This document shows, piece after piece, positions 19,876 to 30,416 of a DNA stretch of 30,704 bases. Positions within the stretch are counted from its first letter, which is position 1; every line of letters begins with the position of its first letter. The notes beneath the pieces were generated by a model that worked only from the letters and a program-made list of their open reading frames with translations, did no database searches and had not been told where the DNA came from. Both the position numbers and the translations under genes were made by a program. Origin of the DNA: Lingula anatina (lineage: Eukaryota > Brachiopoda > Lingulata > Lingulida > Lingulidae); NCBI RefSeq assembly GCF_001039355.2, contig NW_019775817.1:64952-95655 (forward strand). The letters run 5' to 3'.

Positions 19876-20252
19876 CAAGGTAAAAATCCCATGCTCAATA
19901 GACCTCTCCCTGCAACACCAATGGAGGACAGAAAGACCCCCAAAAACAAGGAAGGTCAAAGGTCAAGCTTGGCAAGTGAAGGCCAAAGGTCAAGGTCAAG
20001 TCTGGCCAGTGAAGGTCAAAGGTCGAGGTCGAGTTGGTCCAGCGAAGGACAGAGGTCGAGTTATGCCTCTTCAAGCAGTGACAGTGCTAGTCTTGCACCA
20101 AATTACACAGCTCATGTGAATGGAACAGTTAAACAAAATGTATACAACACACGTTATCAGAATGACAGCCCTTTTCGATATAGCAATTGTCAGAATGGAG
20201 CAGCTGGAACTTATGCAGTTGGGCCCTCTGGATCCACAGGCTTGCCATTAAG
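19876..20252 (+). CDS. Tensin-like gene: linker exon (disordered, SH3 ligand, EGQRS repeats)
   Basis: An internal coding exon. It follows a long T-rich acceptor (AG at 19874-19875), is open in phase 0 for 125 codons, and ends AG|gtaggg, leaving two bases of an Arg codon completed by G at 30094. The peptide starts QGKNPMLNRPLPATP; RPLPATP fits the class I SH3-ligand pattern RxxPxxP. Residues 26-65 are four repeats of EGQRS plus a Ser-rich tail. The rest is Ser/Asn/Gly-rich with tyrosines, including RYSNC, which fits the pYxN motif read by Grb2-type SH2 domains. No folded domain is expected. It precedes the SH2 exons, where tensins have a long disordered region. The codons read as real coding sequence; the tensin assignment comes from the SH2 exons. 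Confidence 0.85.
19951..20070 (+). repeat. Coding minisatellite: four EGQRS units, DR1-like in the DNA
   Basis: The units are EGQRSSLAS, EGQRSRSSLAS, EGQRSRSSWSS and EGQRSSYAS (27, 33, 33 and 27 nt). At the DNA level each begins with two AGGTCA-like hexamers one base apart, at 19953, 19980, 20013 and 20046. The first is a perfect DR1 (AGGTCA A AGGTCA). Confidence 0.9.
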
Positions 20253-20884
20253 GTAGGGTGATTTTATTTGAGTGTGGCTGATTTTTTTTTTTCAGTGAAG
20301 AGTTGTTCGTTACCTGCCAAAAAACAGAATCAGTTTGATGGCTACATAGCCAAGTTATCAGCCTTTGTTATGGAGCTGACATGTGTTATTGTTTATTCTT
20401 TTTTACTACTCATTATAGAGCAAAGCGTTTTAAAAGGAAAAAGGTTTTCTTTGAAGATATCCATGCACCAGTTGAGAAGGAGTGTCTACAGTCAGCTGGT
20501 TTGAAAACTAGGAGAGTAATCTAAAATCTGTTAGCAATAATCCTTCCTCTCCCACCATCAACTGGTCTGCCAAACAGACATTATATCATTACACACGCTT
20601 ATAAAACACAAATACCGACAAGATATACTTAAAAACTAAGGTATGGGCTCTAGGCTCAGCAGATGCCAAAAAAAAAAAAGGTTGTGAGATATGTGAAGTA
20701 GGCTAGTAATACAGGAGCTCTCTCAACAAAAGTGTTGTACAATAACTGTGCAAATCCATCCAATAAAGTAGAAATTTGTCAAGAGAAAGAGAGAGCTGCC
20801 AGTTTTGAATAGCTTTCTGCTGAGCAAGCAGAGTCCTATTACAATGGTAACTTAAGCCAGTGTCAACTCAGAGATAGCAGGACC

Positions 20885-20925
20885 TGTGTGTGTGTGTGTT
20901 TGTGTATGTGTGTGTGTGTGTGTGT
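20885..20925. repeat. (TG)n microsatellite
   Basis: TG dinucleotides with two interruptions (tt and ta). Confidence 0.9.
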
Positions 20926-23136
20926 AGGAAGGGGAGGGCCGGTGCTAAAGGTGTGGTCACCTTAAGAATTTTAAACAGCTTTCTGAACCAATGATCAAAA
21001 AAAAATAAGAAGAAGAAGAACAGTATACAGATCTCACTCCCTTCAAAAATTATTAGATAAAAGATTTTTTAATAAATATGTATTAAATATATATCATCCC
21101 AAGCTCAGCACATTGTCCACGTGAACAAATGTAATAATAGATTTTTCTTTTATGTTTTCTTATTTTTGGCACGTCATCTTGCATACATTTATAAAATATA
21201 AGCCTGATCTGGGAGCCGTCTGATAAATACAGACAAAAAAAAAAAAAATCAAAAAAATGCCTCAAGTTCTTTCAGGTGACAAAGAAGGTATAATACAAAG
21301 TAATTGTTTACACAGGGAAATCCCTTTCTTTCCACAAGTCTGGTTATATTTATACTTGAGGATAAAGTAAATCCATATTCAATTAGGACAGTTAGGTAAA
21401 CAGGTTGACTATTTTGGAGGACTTCTGGAGTAAATTACACTTCAGTGTCTACAGACCATTTCAGACTGATTTTAGGCCTAAAGATTACGGTAGTTATTCC
21501 ACGAATTTGAAAGAAATGATTTAAAATGGTGATACAATCAGATGTTTTGAAAAAGCTATGGATTTGTGTAAGAGAGTAATTGGCGAAAAATGATGAAAAA
21601 ATAATGTTATATTATGAAAATGAAAAGTTACCATACTCGGGGGATATTTTAGGAATTAGATTGTTTGATTCACACAGATATATGTGTGAGTGGAAAATGG
21701 GGAAGACCCCACTCTACCACATAACTGTAAATACCTGACTTTACTTTTCACCCAATTTTCAGTCCAAAGTAGTTCTCTTGTGAACAGACTTGATTTGTTG
21801 AGCAGAATATCAAGTAGAGACTATTTTGTATGTTTGTGCCACCTTTTTAGACAGATAGTTACGGAAGCTTACCATCAATCTTAACATGGGAAAAAAAGAG
21901 AACACCAAATTTGCTATCCCCAGGTGAAATTTCCACACCTTCATGTAGCGTGAATTTTCTTCAAAATTAGCATTATAAATTGATAATTTTAGAGTTAAAC
22001 TGCAAACTTCTAACTTTTGTTTTAAATATCTGTCTGCCTTTTAAACACATTTTCTTTCATGCCATTAGAAAAGTATTTTCTGGACTAATTGAATTATACT
22101 GGCTGATACTGAAAAGGCAAAATTCAACACCTTGGATGTGGGGTTTTTTCAAAGATGTGTAAGCCTATAAGGCTATATACATTAACATTTTCATTTAATT
22201 ACACCTGAGAGATTTGCACTATTAGAATTTGAATGATGCTCTCTGTGGGAGTTTTTGACAGACTTATGAGCCTCTACCTACAGCCCATTAGTCTGTGAAG
22301 GTAAATATGCCTCAGCAAGCAGCCATCTTTAGATTTTTTTTTCGATGATTTTGTAAGAAGTTTCAAGCCCATTCAAGTATAATGAGAGATGAAGTCATTT
22401 CACTAGTGAATGTGGAAAATTTAAATTGCATAATTGATTTACTTGAATAGTAAATATAAATCAAAGTTACCACATCACTGAATTCAGAAAAAAAGGAAAT
22501 AATCAGACTTACAGAGTGGGTGGGGTCATACTCAACACGTACCCATTTTTCTTCCTATATTCTGTTTGAGCTCAGCAGGTATTAAGGAAGTGACACTTTT
22601 TTTAGATAGACTGTGTGGTGTTGTTATTTAACGTCTTTATAGGCCTTGAAATAATTCACTTAAACTGAAAGATATAAAAGATGTAATAGAAGAGATGTCA
22701 CAGATAAGAAATTCATGATGAGTTGAGGAAGTATGAATGGAGAAGTTAGGCTTTAAGGAAATAAGGCAGGTAAAATGTATAAGACTATTGCAAAAATGCA
22801 AATAAACTTTTTAAAAAATAAAAATAACAGAAAAAGGGTGATCATCTTTTATGGATAGTTGAATTCTCAATTCATTAAGCAGATAACCCATTTGTTGTTG
22901 ATAAACATGTTACATTCAGTGAAATATTGGAAAGTAATACCCTCAATAAAGAGACATGTTTGCTACACAAGGTCATAAAAAATCGGGTGCATGTTTACTG
23001 AAGATAGTAGACCAGCTGATACTGTGACAGCAAGGAATGCAGATTAATGTGTTGTCTGCTGTATCTGCACTCAGTTGTGACCCTTTTCAGACCACCATTT
23101 GACACATTGACCGGTTGTGATTTTGCCTTTAAAATG

Positions 23137-23291
<155 letters not shown>

Positions 23292-23293
23292 TC

Positions 23294-23343
23294 TACATAA
23301 CAATTTAGATGTATATATATATATACATCTAAATTGTTATGTA
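23294..23343. repeat. Perfect 50-bp palindrome
   Basis: The left arm begins TACATAACAATTTAGATG, and the right arm is its exact reverse complement, with an alternating TA centre and no spacer. Arms are 25 bp with no mismatch. It starts three bases after the AC repeat. Confidence 0.95.
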
Positions 23344-24995
23344 TGCCCTTCCATAAACTGCCCTTTTTAGTTTAAATTACTCAGTTCAGTTGATTGAATA
23401 TTTCTTGACATGCTGAGCAGCAATTGCCTTGATTGCAATTTAGATTGCGTCAGACTTGGTATACCACTGATCCCTGTGTAAACACGGTTTCTGGTTCATC
23501 TGTATGCAGCCTGTTCATCCCATAGTTAATAAAAAGAACTGTTTATGTCAGACGTGACGGATAAATATAGCTCTTTGGAAAAAATATTGCCCCATGTGAA
23601 GTTTTGTGGTTCAGTTTATATGTTGGTGTCAGACACACCACCTGTTTGTTTATATAGTTTAGATGATGAAAAAATATATAGGCCATGTTTCATCAATATT
23701 TTAAGCTCCAAAAAATAGGTAATTTGTGATTTTTTTATGAAGACAAGCAAAAATTTCACATTCTTTTAAAAGCTCATCTTATACATATAAGATTAGACTG
23801 CAGAAAGATAGAATGGGGTTTATAAATAAATTAGGTAACATGCCAATACCAAAATGTCATTAAAAATCCATTAAGACAATATTATCATCTTGTATTGACA
23901 TAATTCAGTTAACTAAGTACACAAGTAACTGAGACAGAAGCAATGTTCAAACAACTCTTCCCTTTGGTGAAACTAGCAGAGAAATTGGTTTAATTAAGGA
24001 GAAATAATATAAGAACAGGGAGGTTCATGTATCTATCTAATTACTCTCTCTATATATATTATCAATTAAGCGCCTATGAAGTCTGTTCAAGAAGCAGTTA
24101 AAGGTATTGTTGTGAGTAGCCAGTAAGTGGAAAACGCACATTGGCAGTGGAATGAAAAATCAATACACTTCAACAGAAGACACATCTAAAGATGGAAAGA
24201 GGGACGGCCTTAATATGTGGTGTCGTTTAATGGATTCTTGACAAGATTTCCCCTCAGAGAAGTCTGGTTTAGTTTCCAAGAAATTAGTTCTGGGAAATAA
24301 GACAGGCAGTGGCGTGATCAACGCAGCATGATAAATGACTGCAAGTTGACTGTCGAAAACCAAAAACGGATTTAGTGAACACACACAGGAGACCTGTGAA
24401 GAAGTGGGTTTGTACTGGATTTGTGGTCACAGACAATTGCAATAAACTGACAGGAAAACACTTGTACTCTCGTCTGCCATGGGAATTTTTTTTTTTTTTA
24501 ACATAGAAAATTACCACAGATTGGAGACAGGATGGGGAAGCAAATAAAGTCATTAAAATATCATCAAAAACATATCAATATATGCTTTGAAATGGTTTGT
24601 GGTGTTGGTGCATTTATTTGTGGTACAGCGAAAATATTGTAAGAGACATTTGAGATGAGGACTGTGGAAGATCAGGTAGTCCACGCAGAATATATGGGAA
24701 ATACATTGACAAACATTTGACTACTTAATTGTTATCGTATACTTTCAAAAACACTTGAAGAATTTTTGAAAGAAGAAAAAATAAACCCAGCAGATCGAAT
24801 GACAAAGAGTCACGCTTTTCTAGGGACCTTATGGAAACCATTCTATTCCATTCCATGGCTAGTATTATGAATAATTGACTGAGAGAGTGAAGACATTTAC
24901 AATACTTGAAAGATCTGTGAGAAATTATTAACGTGTGTGCAGACGCCTCATTACTGCCTGCCTCATTAGGCAATCTACAAGCTTGACAAGGCCCT

Positions 24996-25608
24996 GATTG
25001 ATGTTCAGACTGGGTGATACATCTTAAAAGTGCAATTATTTCTCAGAAAATTAATGCCCAGTGGGAGATTCAGCCAGGCAGGAAGGTGAGAGGGTATGTA
25101 GTGGGACAGCAGAAGCAGACGGAGATCTGGACACGCTCAGTTAGCTGACGGCAAAGCTTGACGGACCTTAATCACTGCGCAACATGTTTTAGAGTGACAT
25201 TTCTTGAAGTTGACGTATTCCACCTAAAAAGTTTAGAAGTCAAAAAAAGAGACAGAGAAAATACATGAACAGAAAAGTTGATACTCTAGATAATTTGTCA
25301 AGGAAATTTGGAATTGGAATGACTTTGGATGTTAGAAATGAGGTTACTGGTGATATGCCAGCCTTGAGAGCAGCACAAATTGGATGATACATTTAACAAT
25401 GGCCTTTCTGGAGAATAATTGGATCGCGGCATATAGAACACAGAGGTTTTAATTCTGGAGGGGAGACGACAATGGATTGATGTTCTGTTCAGGCTTAATT
25501 GGATGATTTATCTTTGAAATGAAATTTTCCAACTGCAATTCTCTCTAGGATAGTTTGCAATTAAACCTAACAGATTGGGCTGGGAGATTTCTGCTTAATT
25601 AGATCAGA
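24996..25608. promoter_or_regulatory. Possible intronic enhancer: repeated homeodomain-type motifs
   Basis: GATTGATGTTCAG (24996-25008), followed by ggtgatacatctt, recurs as GATTGATGTTCTGTTCAG (25475-25492), followed by ggatgatttatctt. AAATTGGATGATAC near 25378, TAATTGGAT near 25417 and 25497, and TAATTAGAT near 25597 add homeodomain cores. TGATTGAT is the Pbx-Hox type. This is an inference from motif density only. Confidence 0.28.
25047..25085 (+). CDS. Possible 39-nt cassette microexon
   Basis: An acceptor, gcaattatttctcag, ends at 25046. The next 39 bases are open in the needed frame: A completes AG|A (Arg) from the linker exon, then KLMPSGRFSQAG, then AG before the donor gtgaga at 25086. 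It is phase 2 at both ends, exactly what a cassette between the linker exon (20252) and the SH2 exon (30094) must be. Its ATG at 25054 could also serve as a start. It is short enough to arise by chance; the matched phase and two good splice sites are the case for it. Confidence 0.33.
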
Positions 25609-26933
25609 AGCTGAATCGTAAGAGAAAGAAATTAATCAGCAATGCTGTGCCATAGTTTTGATTGAATGAGAACTGGCATTTTGTGGCAAACGAAGTTTAT
25701 GTAACGTCAGTCTTCTGATCAAGGTTTACATTGGAAATGACATTCACTTTCAAGGCAGAGAGATAGAGGGATATTTATTTTACCTTGCGAAGGTGTAGAA
25801 GAATACTTTTCTGATAAGTGTATACATTATATGACTGTTGTTTAAAAAAAAGACAGTTTCAGTGTGAAGAAACAGCTTTTGCTAACATTTAGAATTACAG
25901 CAACATTATTTTGTAGAAATTAGAGTAGTGGACCCAGTATTAATTTTCACAAGGATAAAGGAACAGATATGCATTCAGACCAAAACGAATCAAAGGCTGC
26001 CTGTAGAAATTGAAGCATGATTCGAATGGATATTCAATTTAATCCTAGAGAAGTGACATTTAATCAGAGATACTAGTGTGAGGAGAGTGAAAAATAATGG
26101 TAGAAGCTTAGCAGTAGTCATTCTTCACACTGTAAACAAGGACTGACAGGAAGTCGAAATTCAGGAGAAGAATTTTAAAGACCGCTGTGACATGAAAGGA
26201 AATTAGAAACTGGAAATATTAGGGTTGTACAATACGGAAAGAGGTTGGACCATTAAACAGAGTTGGTTCTGGCACATTCTTTCATCCAGACAACAGCTAC
26301 ACCAAAGGAATACACAGGCACATCTTACACATGAAGGGTTTGAGCTTTTGACCTTTTCTACACACTCTGGTTGCAGAATCTTGAACAGTACAATATAGTA
26401 CCAGCCATATTGTACAGTTAACTTAAAGAAGTTTACAGGGTGATGGAATATCATTGAGACTAGCATCTTTCTTGTCCATGTTGTGAGGGATGTGTGGAGG
26501 AAATGGAGGAGAAAAAGCAGCAGTTCTGTCCTAACTAGTTTATGGCTGATCATATAAATACAGACTTCCATTGATATGCTGTGTTGCTTCAAGAACTGGT
26601 TGATTTTTATGTCATGAAGGAACGGGGTTGAATCTCTAATTATATTACCACAGCAGGAAACCTATACAAAGTGTGATTACCTTGAATTCATCAAATCAGA
26701 AGAACAGAAACCGAATTGCTAGAAACAAGATGGATCAGAGGCTGACAAACCACCTGTATATGAGTAAACCAGGTTGTATAATAAGAGAATAATTAGACTG
26801 GATTTATATCCTGTGTTACCTCGAATGTGGATTATGTTAAGAATTCTTGATTACAGTATATTGAACGGTCAGAAATCGTCTGAACAATCGCAATCAGAAA
26901 AATACACAGTGAAGAGAAAGACCTAGTGCCCCC

Positions 26934-26951
26934 CTCTCTCTCTCTCTCTCC
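26934..26951. repeat. (CT)n microsatellite
   Basis: Nine CT units, preceded by a short C run. Confidence 0.85.
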
Positions 26952-27039
26952 CATATCCCCATGAGTTTATCAAGTGTTTTTAGAACAATACTACCAAGAA
27001 AAAAGATCAAGTGAAAAGGTAGCTTTGGTGCTCTTTCAA

Positions 27040-27055
27040 CCCCCCCCCCCCCCCC
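27040..27055. repeat. Poly(C) run, 16 bases
   Basis: An uninterrupted C tract following ctctttcaa. Confidence 0.9.
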
Positions 27056-28191
27056 TCCATTTTTGGCCTTCTGTTTTTCCCTTTTTTTTCTGGGAAGAAT
27101 AGATGAAATGTAGACTTAATCTACAGCCTACCAAAACACTAGACTCATCAGATAGATAGGATAATTTAAAAGGAAAGGATCATTTGCATTCAAACCTCTA
27201 CCGTCAGGCTGATCTTTTAACAAAAAGCATCAGACAGACATTGATTTTACAATTATCTCTGAGAAATAGCCTGCTGGTAGATCTGTCTCTGACGGCTTTT
27301 GACTTAAAGACCACCATATTTCATTGGATTGCCATTCCCATATTGTCGACACATTTCTACAGCAGTTAATCTGGGGCAGGTCGTAATAATTCATGAAAGA
27401 CTAAAGAGCTGGGAACACAGTCTGTATGTACTCTTCTATGTATGTATGTATGTGTACTCTAGATTTTCTCCTGGAAGTCAGACATTGATTTACCATTTCA
27501 TACTGGGGTGATTTACAACAATTCGTCAGGAGTAAAGAGACAGAAGTCGAGCAGGCAAACACTTCAGTGGGATAATTGAATACTTTACAAGCAGACGTTC
27601 ACTTCATCAATTGGGGACTTCAGTAGAAGTTAATAGCAGGAAATCCTGATGTGGAGGGAGAAGGAGATATTGAACTATTGGGGCATCATTGGATTCCTGC
27701 TACTGCAATAAGCTGTATTGAGCACTCTGTATTGTAAATTAATGATAAGCTGGAAGATATTGCTGACTCAGAAGCTGTTCCAGAACTTGGCTGCTAGCCT
27801 TTTTCAGTCTGATGTTTCAGTAAATGTAAATTTGAGTATTGATTTGAGATTACTTACCACTACTCCTACAACTGTATTTTCCCTATGAATGATTAAATTT
27901 GAATATCCAATAACTGTATAGTACGGGAGCTAGGAAAGGACATATTTAGATTCATTTGGAGTATTCTAAATGCTGAATATTTAGTGAGAGTTACAGAAAA
28001 AAAACTCCTTCTCACCTGGTATTTTAACACTGACTCTCTGACTGTGTTTCCAGCCACTGATGTAACAATTATGTCTCAGAAACTGCCAAACCTTAGAATT
28101 TCCTGCAGATTTTCTGGCAGACGTAACATTTTCAGAAGATATTACAGCAGGCACCAAATGAGACGAGGTTACGCCATAGTTTACAGGGGAT

Positions 28192-28199
28192 TATAAATA
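28192..28199 (+). promoter_or_regulatory. TATA box (TATAAATA) of candidate exon D promoter
   Basis: TATAAATA lies 103 bp before the ATG at 28295. A start site about 30 bp downstream would give a 5' UTR of some 70 nt containing the element at 28251-28261. The motif is a good TATA match, but its use is inferred. Confidence 0.38.
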
Positions 28200-28250
28200 A
28201 CATCGTGCACTAAGAATCCAGATATACACATGCACGTAAATCAGCATAAA

Positions 28251-28277
28251 ATGGCCGCCATAGGGAAAACCAATTGA
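28251..28277 (+). promoter_or_regulatory. YY1-like element overlapping a short upstream ORF
   Basis: AAAATGGCCGCCAT contains GCCGCCAT, the core bound by YY1, a factor often found just downstream of transcription starts. The same ATG opens an eight-codon upstream ORF (MAAIGKTN then TGA, ending 28277), 17 nt before the candidate start at 28295. It could reduce translation of the main ATG. Confidence 0.3.
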
Positions 28278-28294
28278 TTGCGTTATAGATAGAC

Positions 28295-28419
28295 ATGAAG
28301 TGGTGGAGAAGAATTCGCAAGTGGGTGAAGTGGAATCGCGGCCAAGGCGGTGCTGGGGGGGTTAGGTCTCAGAAACATGTCTACACTGGAGGATACTGTT
28401 ATTATAATTATGTACACAG
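28295..28419 (+). CDS. Candidate alternative first exon D, spliced directly to SH2
   Basis: An ATG with G at -3 opens 41 codons plus AG and ends at CACAG|gtaggg, the same six donor bases as the linker exon. Phase 2 fits the next solid exon at 30094 exactly, so the joint codon is AGG (Arg) and the protein reads ...YNYVH-R-YDSLRR. The leader is striking: a tryptophan/arginine-rich start (MKWWRRIRKWVKWNR), a glycine-rich middle (GQGGAGG), then a tyrosine-rich end (YTGGYCYYNYV). A TATA-like box and YY1-like site lie upstream. This would give a minimal SH2 (and presumably PTB) isoform without the linker. I know of no matching domain. Chance is unlikely for the combination of composition, donor and phase, but transcript evidence is absent. 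Confidence 0.55.
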
Positions 28420-28983
28420 GTAGGGCAATGTTGAAGAGGGCGTTTGGTACATTTTGTGTAATTTTCGTCTTTATTTTCTTTTTTAGTGAATAAAAGTTTG
28501 AGCAAAAGGCACTGATGTGTCAAAAATTGAAAGGATAAGTTAAAGGTCGTCATAAATAACAAAATTCCTTTTACCAGTAAAAGTTTGCTGAGTAAAAGTG
28601 ATAAAAATTTTCAATAGCAGACAGTTATTAATGTTGGTGTACTTTTTGGGTTTTCTACTTCCTGCACTACGCAAGGCAGTAGAAAAACGCTCTAGATATC
28701 AGTCAGGATGGGATGTGAGTTAAGAGGAATCGAGACTTTTACCAATGCGGTTGTCAGTGTAACTGTGTGTGTATGGGTGGATGGTCTAGACATTTGGGTA
28801 AATTTGAGTAATTGTTGTTTATAACATGACCTTTCATGTTTAAATGCATTAAGACAACATCTCCATGTGCAAATAAGCCATTAATTTCAACCTGCATGCT
28901 AGATGTAGATAGTCTCTTTGACTTCCAATTACAAGAGTACATTTTTGAGGTAAACTTTACAGTTTGGCTGGTTAATTTGTAGA

Positions 28984-29002
28984 TTCTCTCTCTCTCTCTC
29001 TC
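28984..29002. repeat. (TC)n microsatellite
   Basis: About nine TC units. Confidence 0.85.
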
Positions 29003-29097
29003 ATGAATCTACACATTTTGACAACCAGTTCCATATCAATTTATAAGTGTACAAAAATGTAATGCTTTAGTCCCCTTAACACAACTGTCACATTATG

Positions 29098-29263
29098 CAG
29101 GCCCGTAGCGGAGGAGGGGGAGGGGTCGAAAGAACTGCCCCTTTTGCGTGGAAAAGGTCCACTCTGGGTAAATTTTGATCTAGGTACATGAAGTTTTTAT
29201 GGGAAAAGATCCACCTTTTCAAAAAAAAGAACCCCCCTTTTGAAATTGCTGGCTATGGGCCTG
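29098..29263. mobile_element. 166-bp MITE with TIRs and target duplication
   Basis: The left end CAGGCCCGTAGC and the right end GCTATGGGCCTG are inverted repeats matching at 11 of 12 positions. TTATG lies directly outside both ends (29093-29097 and 29264-29268), a likely 5-bp target-site duplication. The interior is rich in G and C runs and has no coding capacity. The end sequence resembles CAGNGGCGTAGC-type termini common among hAT-like non-autonomous elements, but those usually make 8-bp duplications, so the family is unsure. Confidence 0.7.
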
Positions 29264-29907
29264 TTATGCCATGAAGATATCTAAGGCACTGATCAGATAT
29301 GGGCATGTCAAGTACAGGCATTTCTAATTCTGTTGTACTTTTAAATATGGTAGTTGCTCGATGAATTTGAATTGTATGAATTGATAGTTTTCTTCCTAAT
29401 AAATTCTTTGTTACTAATACCTTATTTGTTGATTCAAAAGTTTTGACTAGTTACTACACCTCGCTTTGAATCAGAATATTCATATTTTGTGAGTGTTTAA
29501 AAATGATAAATCTTGAAATTAAGATTAAACATTAGCCAAAAAAAAAAAGTGAGGCATTTGAAAAATTTAAGTCGTTACCATACTCAAAATGTCTAGACAG
29601 TGGCAAGGTTTGTTTATCACCAAGCATGTGACCTGAGTGTGTGAAGAGGTCACGAGAGGTCAACATGAAAGTTGAACAACACAGCCATGTCTCTGTACAA
29701 CATCCCCCGACAGCTTCTGTTTGACTCCGGCAAATACCAAGTTTAAACAGTGGGAATAAGAATACCTAGCAGAGTTTGTGAATTTTTTCGATGAGGTCAG
29801 GATTATTCCTAACCAGTAGCTGTCTTTGTGACTGCTTTATGAGGTTGCTTATTATAAACTCATGTGCACAACCCAAATGGAACAGATGTTCAAGGGTTAC
29901 TTTATAG

Positions 29908-29932
29908 TATATATATATATATATATATATAT
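29908..29932. repeat. (TA)n microsatellite
   Basis: About twelve TA units. Confidence 0.9.
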
Positions 29933-30093
29933 GGACAGTTTGTTGATTTTAGCCATTATATGTAAACATCATTATTTTTTACTTAGATTGACATTGTAAG
30001 AGACCACCAGCATGACAAGACAAATGTATATTAAATGTTACTAGAATTAATTTATTTCATTTAAAGTTTTTGAACACTTCACTTGTTTTGCAG

Positions 30094-30189
30094 GTATGAT
30101 TCTTTAAGGAGGTTACAGCAGCAGGCAGAAGCCGGACACGAAGATGAAACACTAAAGATGGCGCCATGGTACCAGGCAGGAATTCCAAG
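30094..30189 (+). CDS. Tensin-like gene: exon with the start of the SH2 domain
   Basis: The acceptor ttgttttgcag is followed by G, which completes an AG|G Arg codon, then 31 codons (YDSLRRLQQQ...APWYQAGIP) and AG|gtattt, again splitting an Arg codon. The exon is 96 nt and symmetric in phase (2-2). The first half is a charged, possibly helical spacer. PWYQAGIPR is the typical opening of an SH2 domain (the W-Y pair of the first strand, then the first helix). The split Arg at the 3' joint sits at the first-helix position that commonly contacts phosphotyrosine in SH2 domains. In tensins the SH2 domain localises the protein to focal adhesions through tyrosine-phosphorylated partners. Confidence 0.88.
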
Positions 30190-30416
30190 GTATTTGACGG
30201 CTTGGCTATTATGAATGTCGATATTGATACTGTATTGGTTCTATTTTTTCAGGTAAAATTTGGTAAATTTGTTCAATTGCTAGCCACTGTTTTTAGAATC
30301 TTATAATCTGATGATAGAAACAGCCAGAAGGACTAAGTGCTATACAGCTTTTTTTTTTATGAACTGTCCACTGTTGTAATCTTTCCTACCTCAATATACA
30401 ATTTTCTTTATTGCAG
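30190..30416 (+). other. Short intron within the SH2 domain
   Basis: A 227-bp GT-AG intron (gtattt ... ttctttattgcag) that interrupts an Arg codon. It contains a T run near 30350. No other feature is seen. Confidence 0.85.

Larger units (their letters stand above)
25086..28191. other. Second half of the 9.8-kb intron, before candidate exon D
   Basis: No supported exon. It includes a CT repeat (26934-26951), a 16-C run (27040-27055) and the motif cluster described separately. A 129-codon minus-strand frame (26203-26592) is of a length expected by chance. A short arginine-rich + strand frame (28071-28196) after a pyrimidine-rich acceptor is phase-incompatible with the gene. Confidence 0.55.
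28420..30093. other. Intron before the SH2 exon
   Basis: Contains a CT repeat (28984-29002), a MITE (29098-29263) and a TA repeat (29908-29932). It ends in the acceptor cttgttttgcag at 30093. No exon is seen. Confidence 0.65.

Noticed and set aside
21763-21827. Open segment between a T-rich acceptor and gtatgt donor
   Set aside because: It needs phase 1 on entry and leaves phase 0, so it fits neither the linker donor nor the SH2 acceptor; the donor also lacks a matching exon end.
25054-25085. MPSGRFSQAG as another alternative first exon
   Set aside because: A ten-codon start-to-donor frame is too short to separate from chance; the cassette reading with its acceptor is better supported and is reported instead.
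26203-26592. 129-codon minus-strand frame
   Set aside because: The length is expected about once by chance in 30 kb of this composition; the peptide resembles no family.
28071-28196. Arginine-rich 41-codon frame (MSQKLPNLRISCRF...) after a pyrimidine-rich acceptor
   Set aside because: There is no usable donor before its stop, and the acceptor at 28053 would enter in phase 1, unlike the gene. It may simply be upstream flank of leader D, though the composition is curious.
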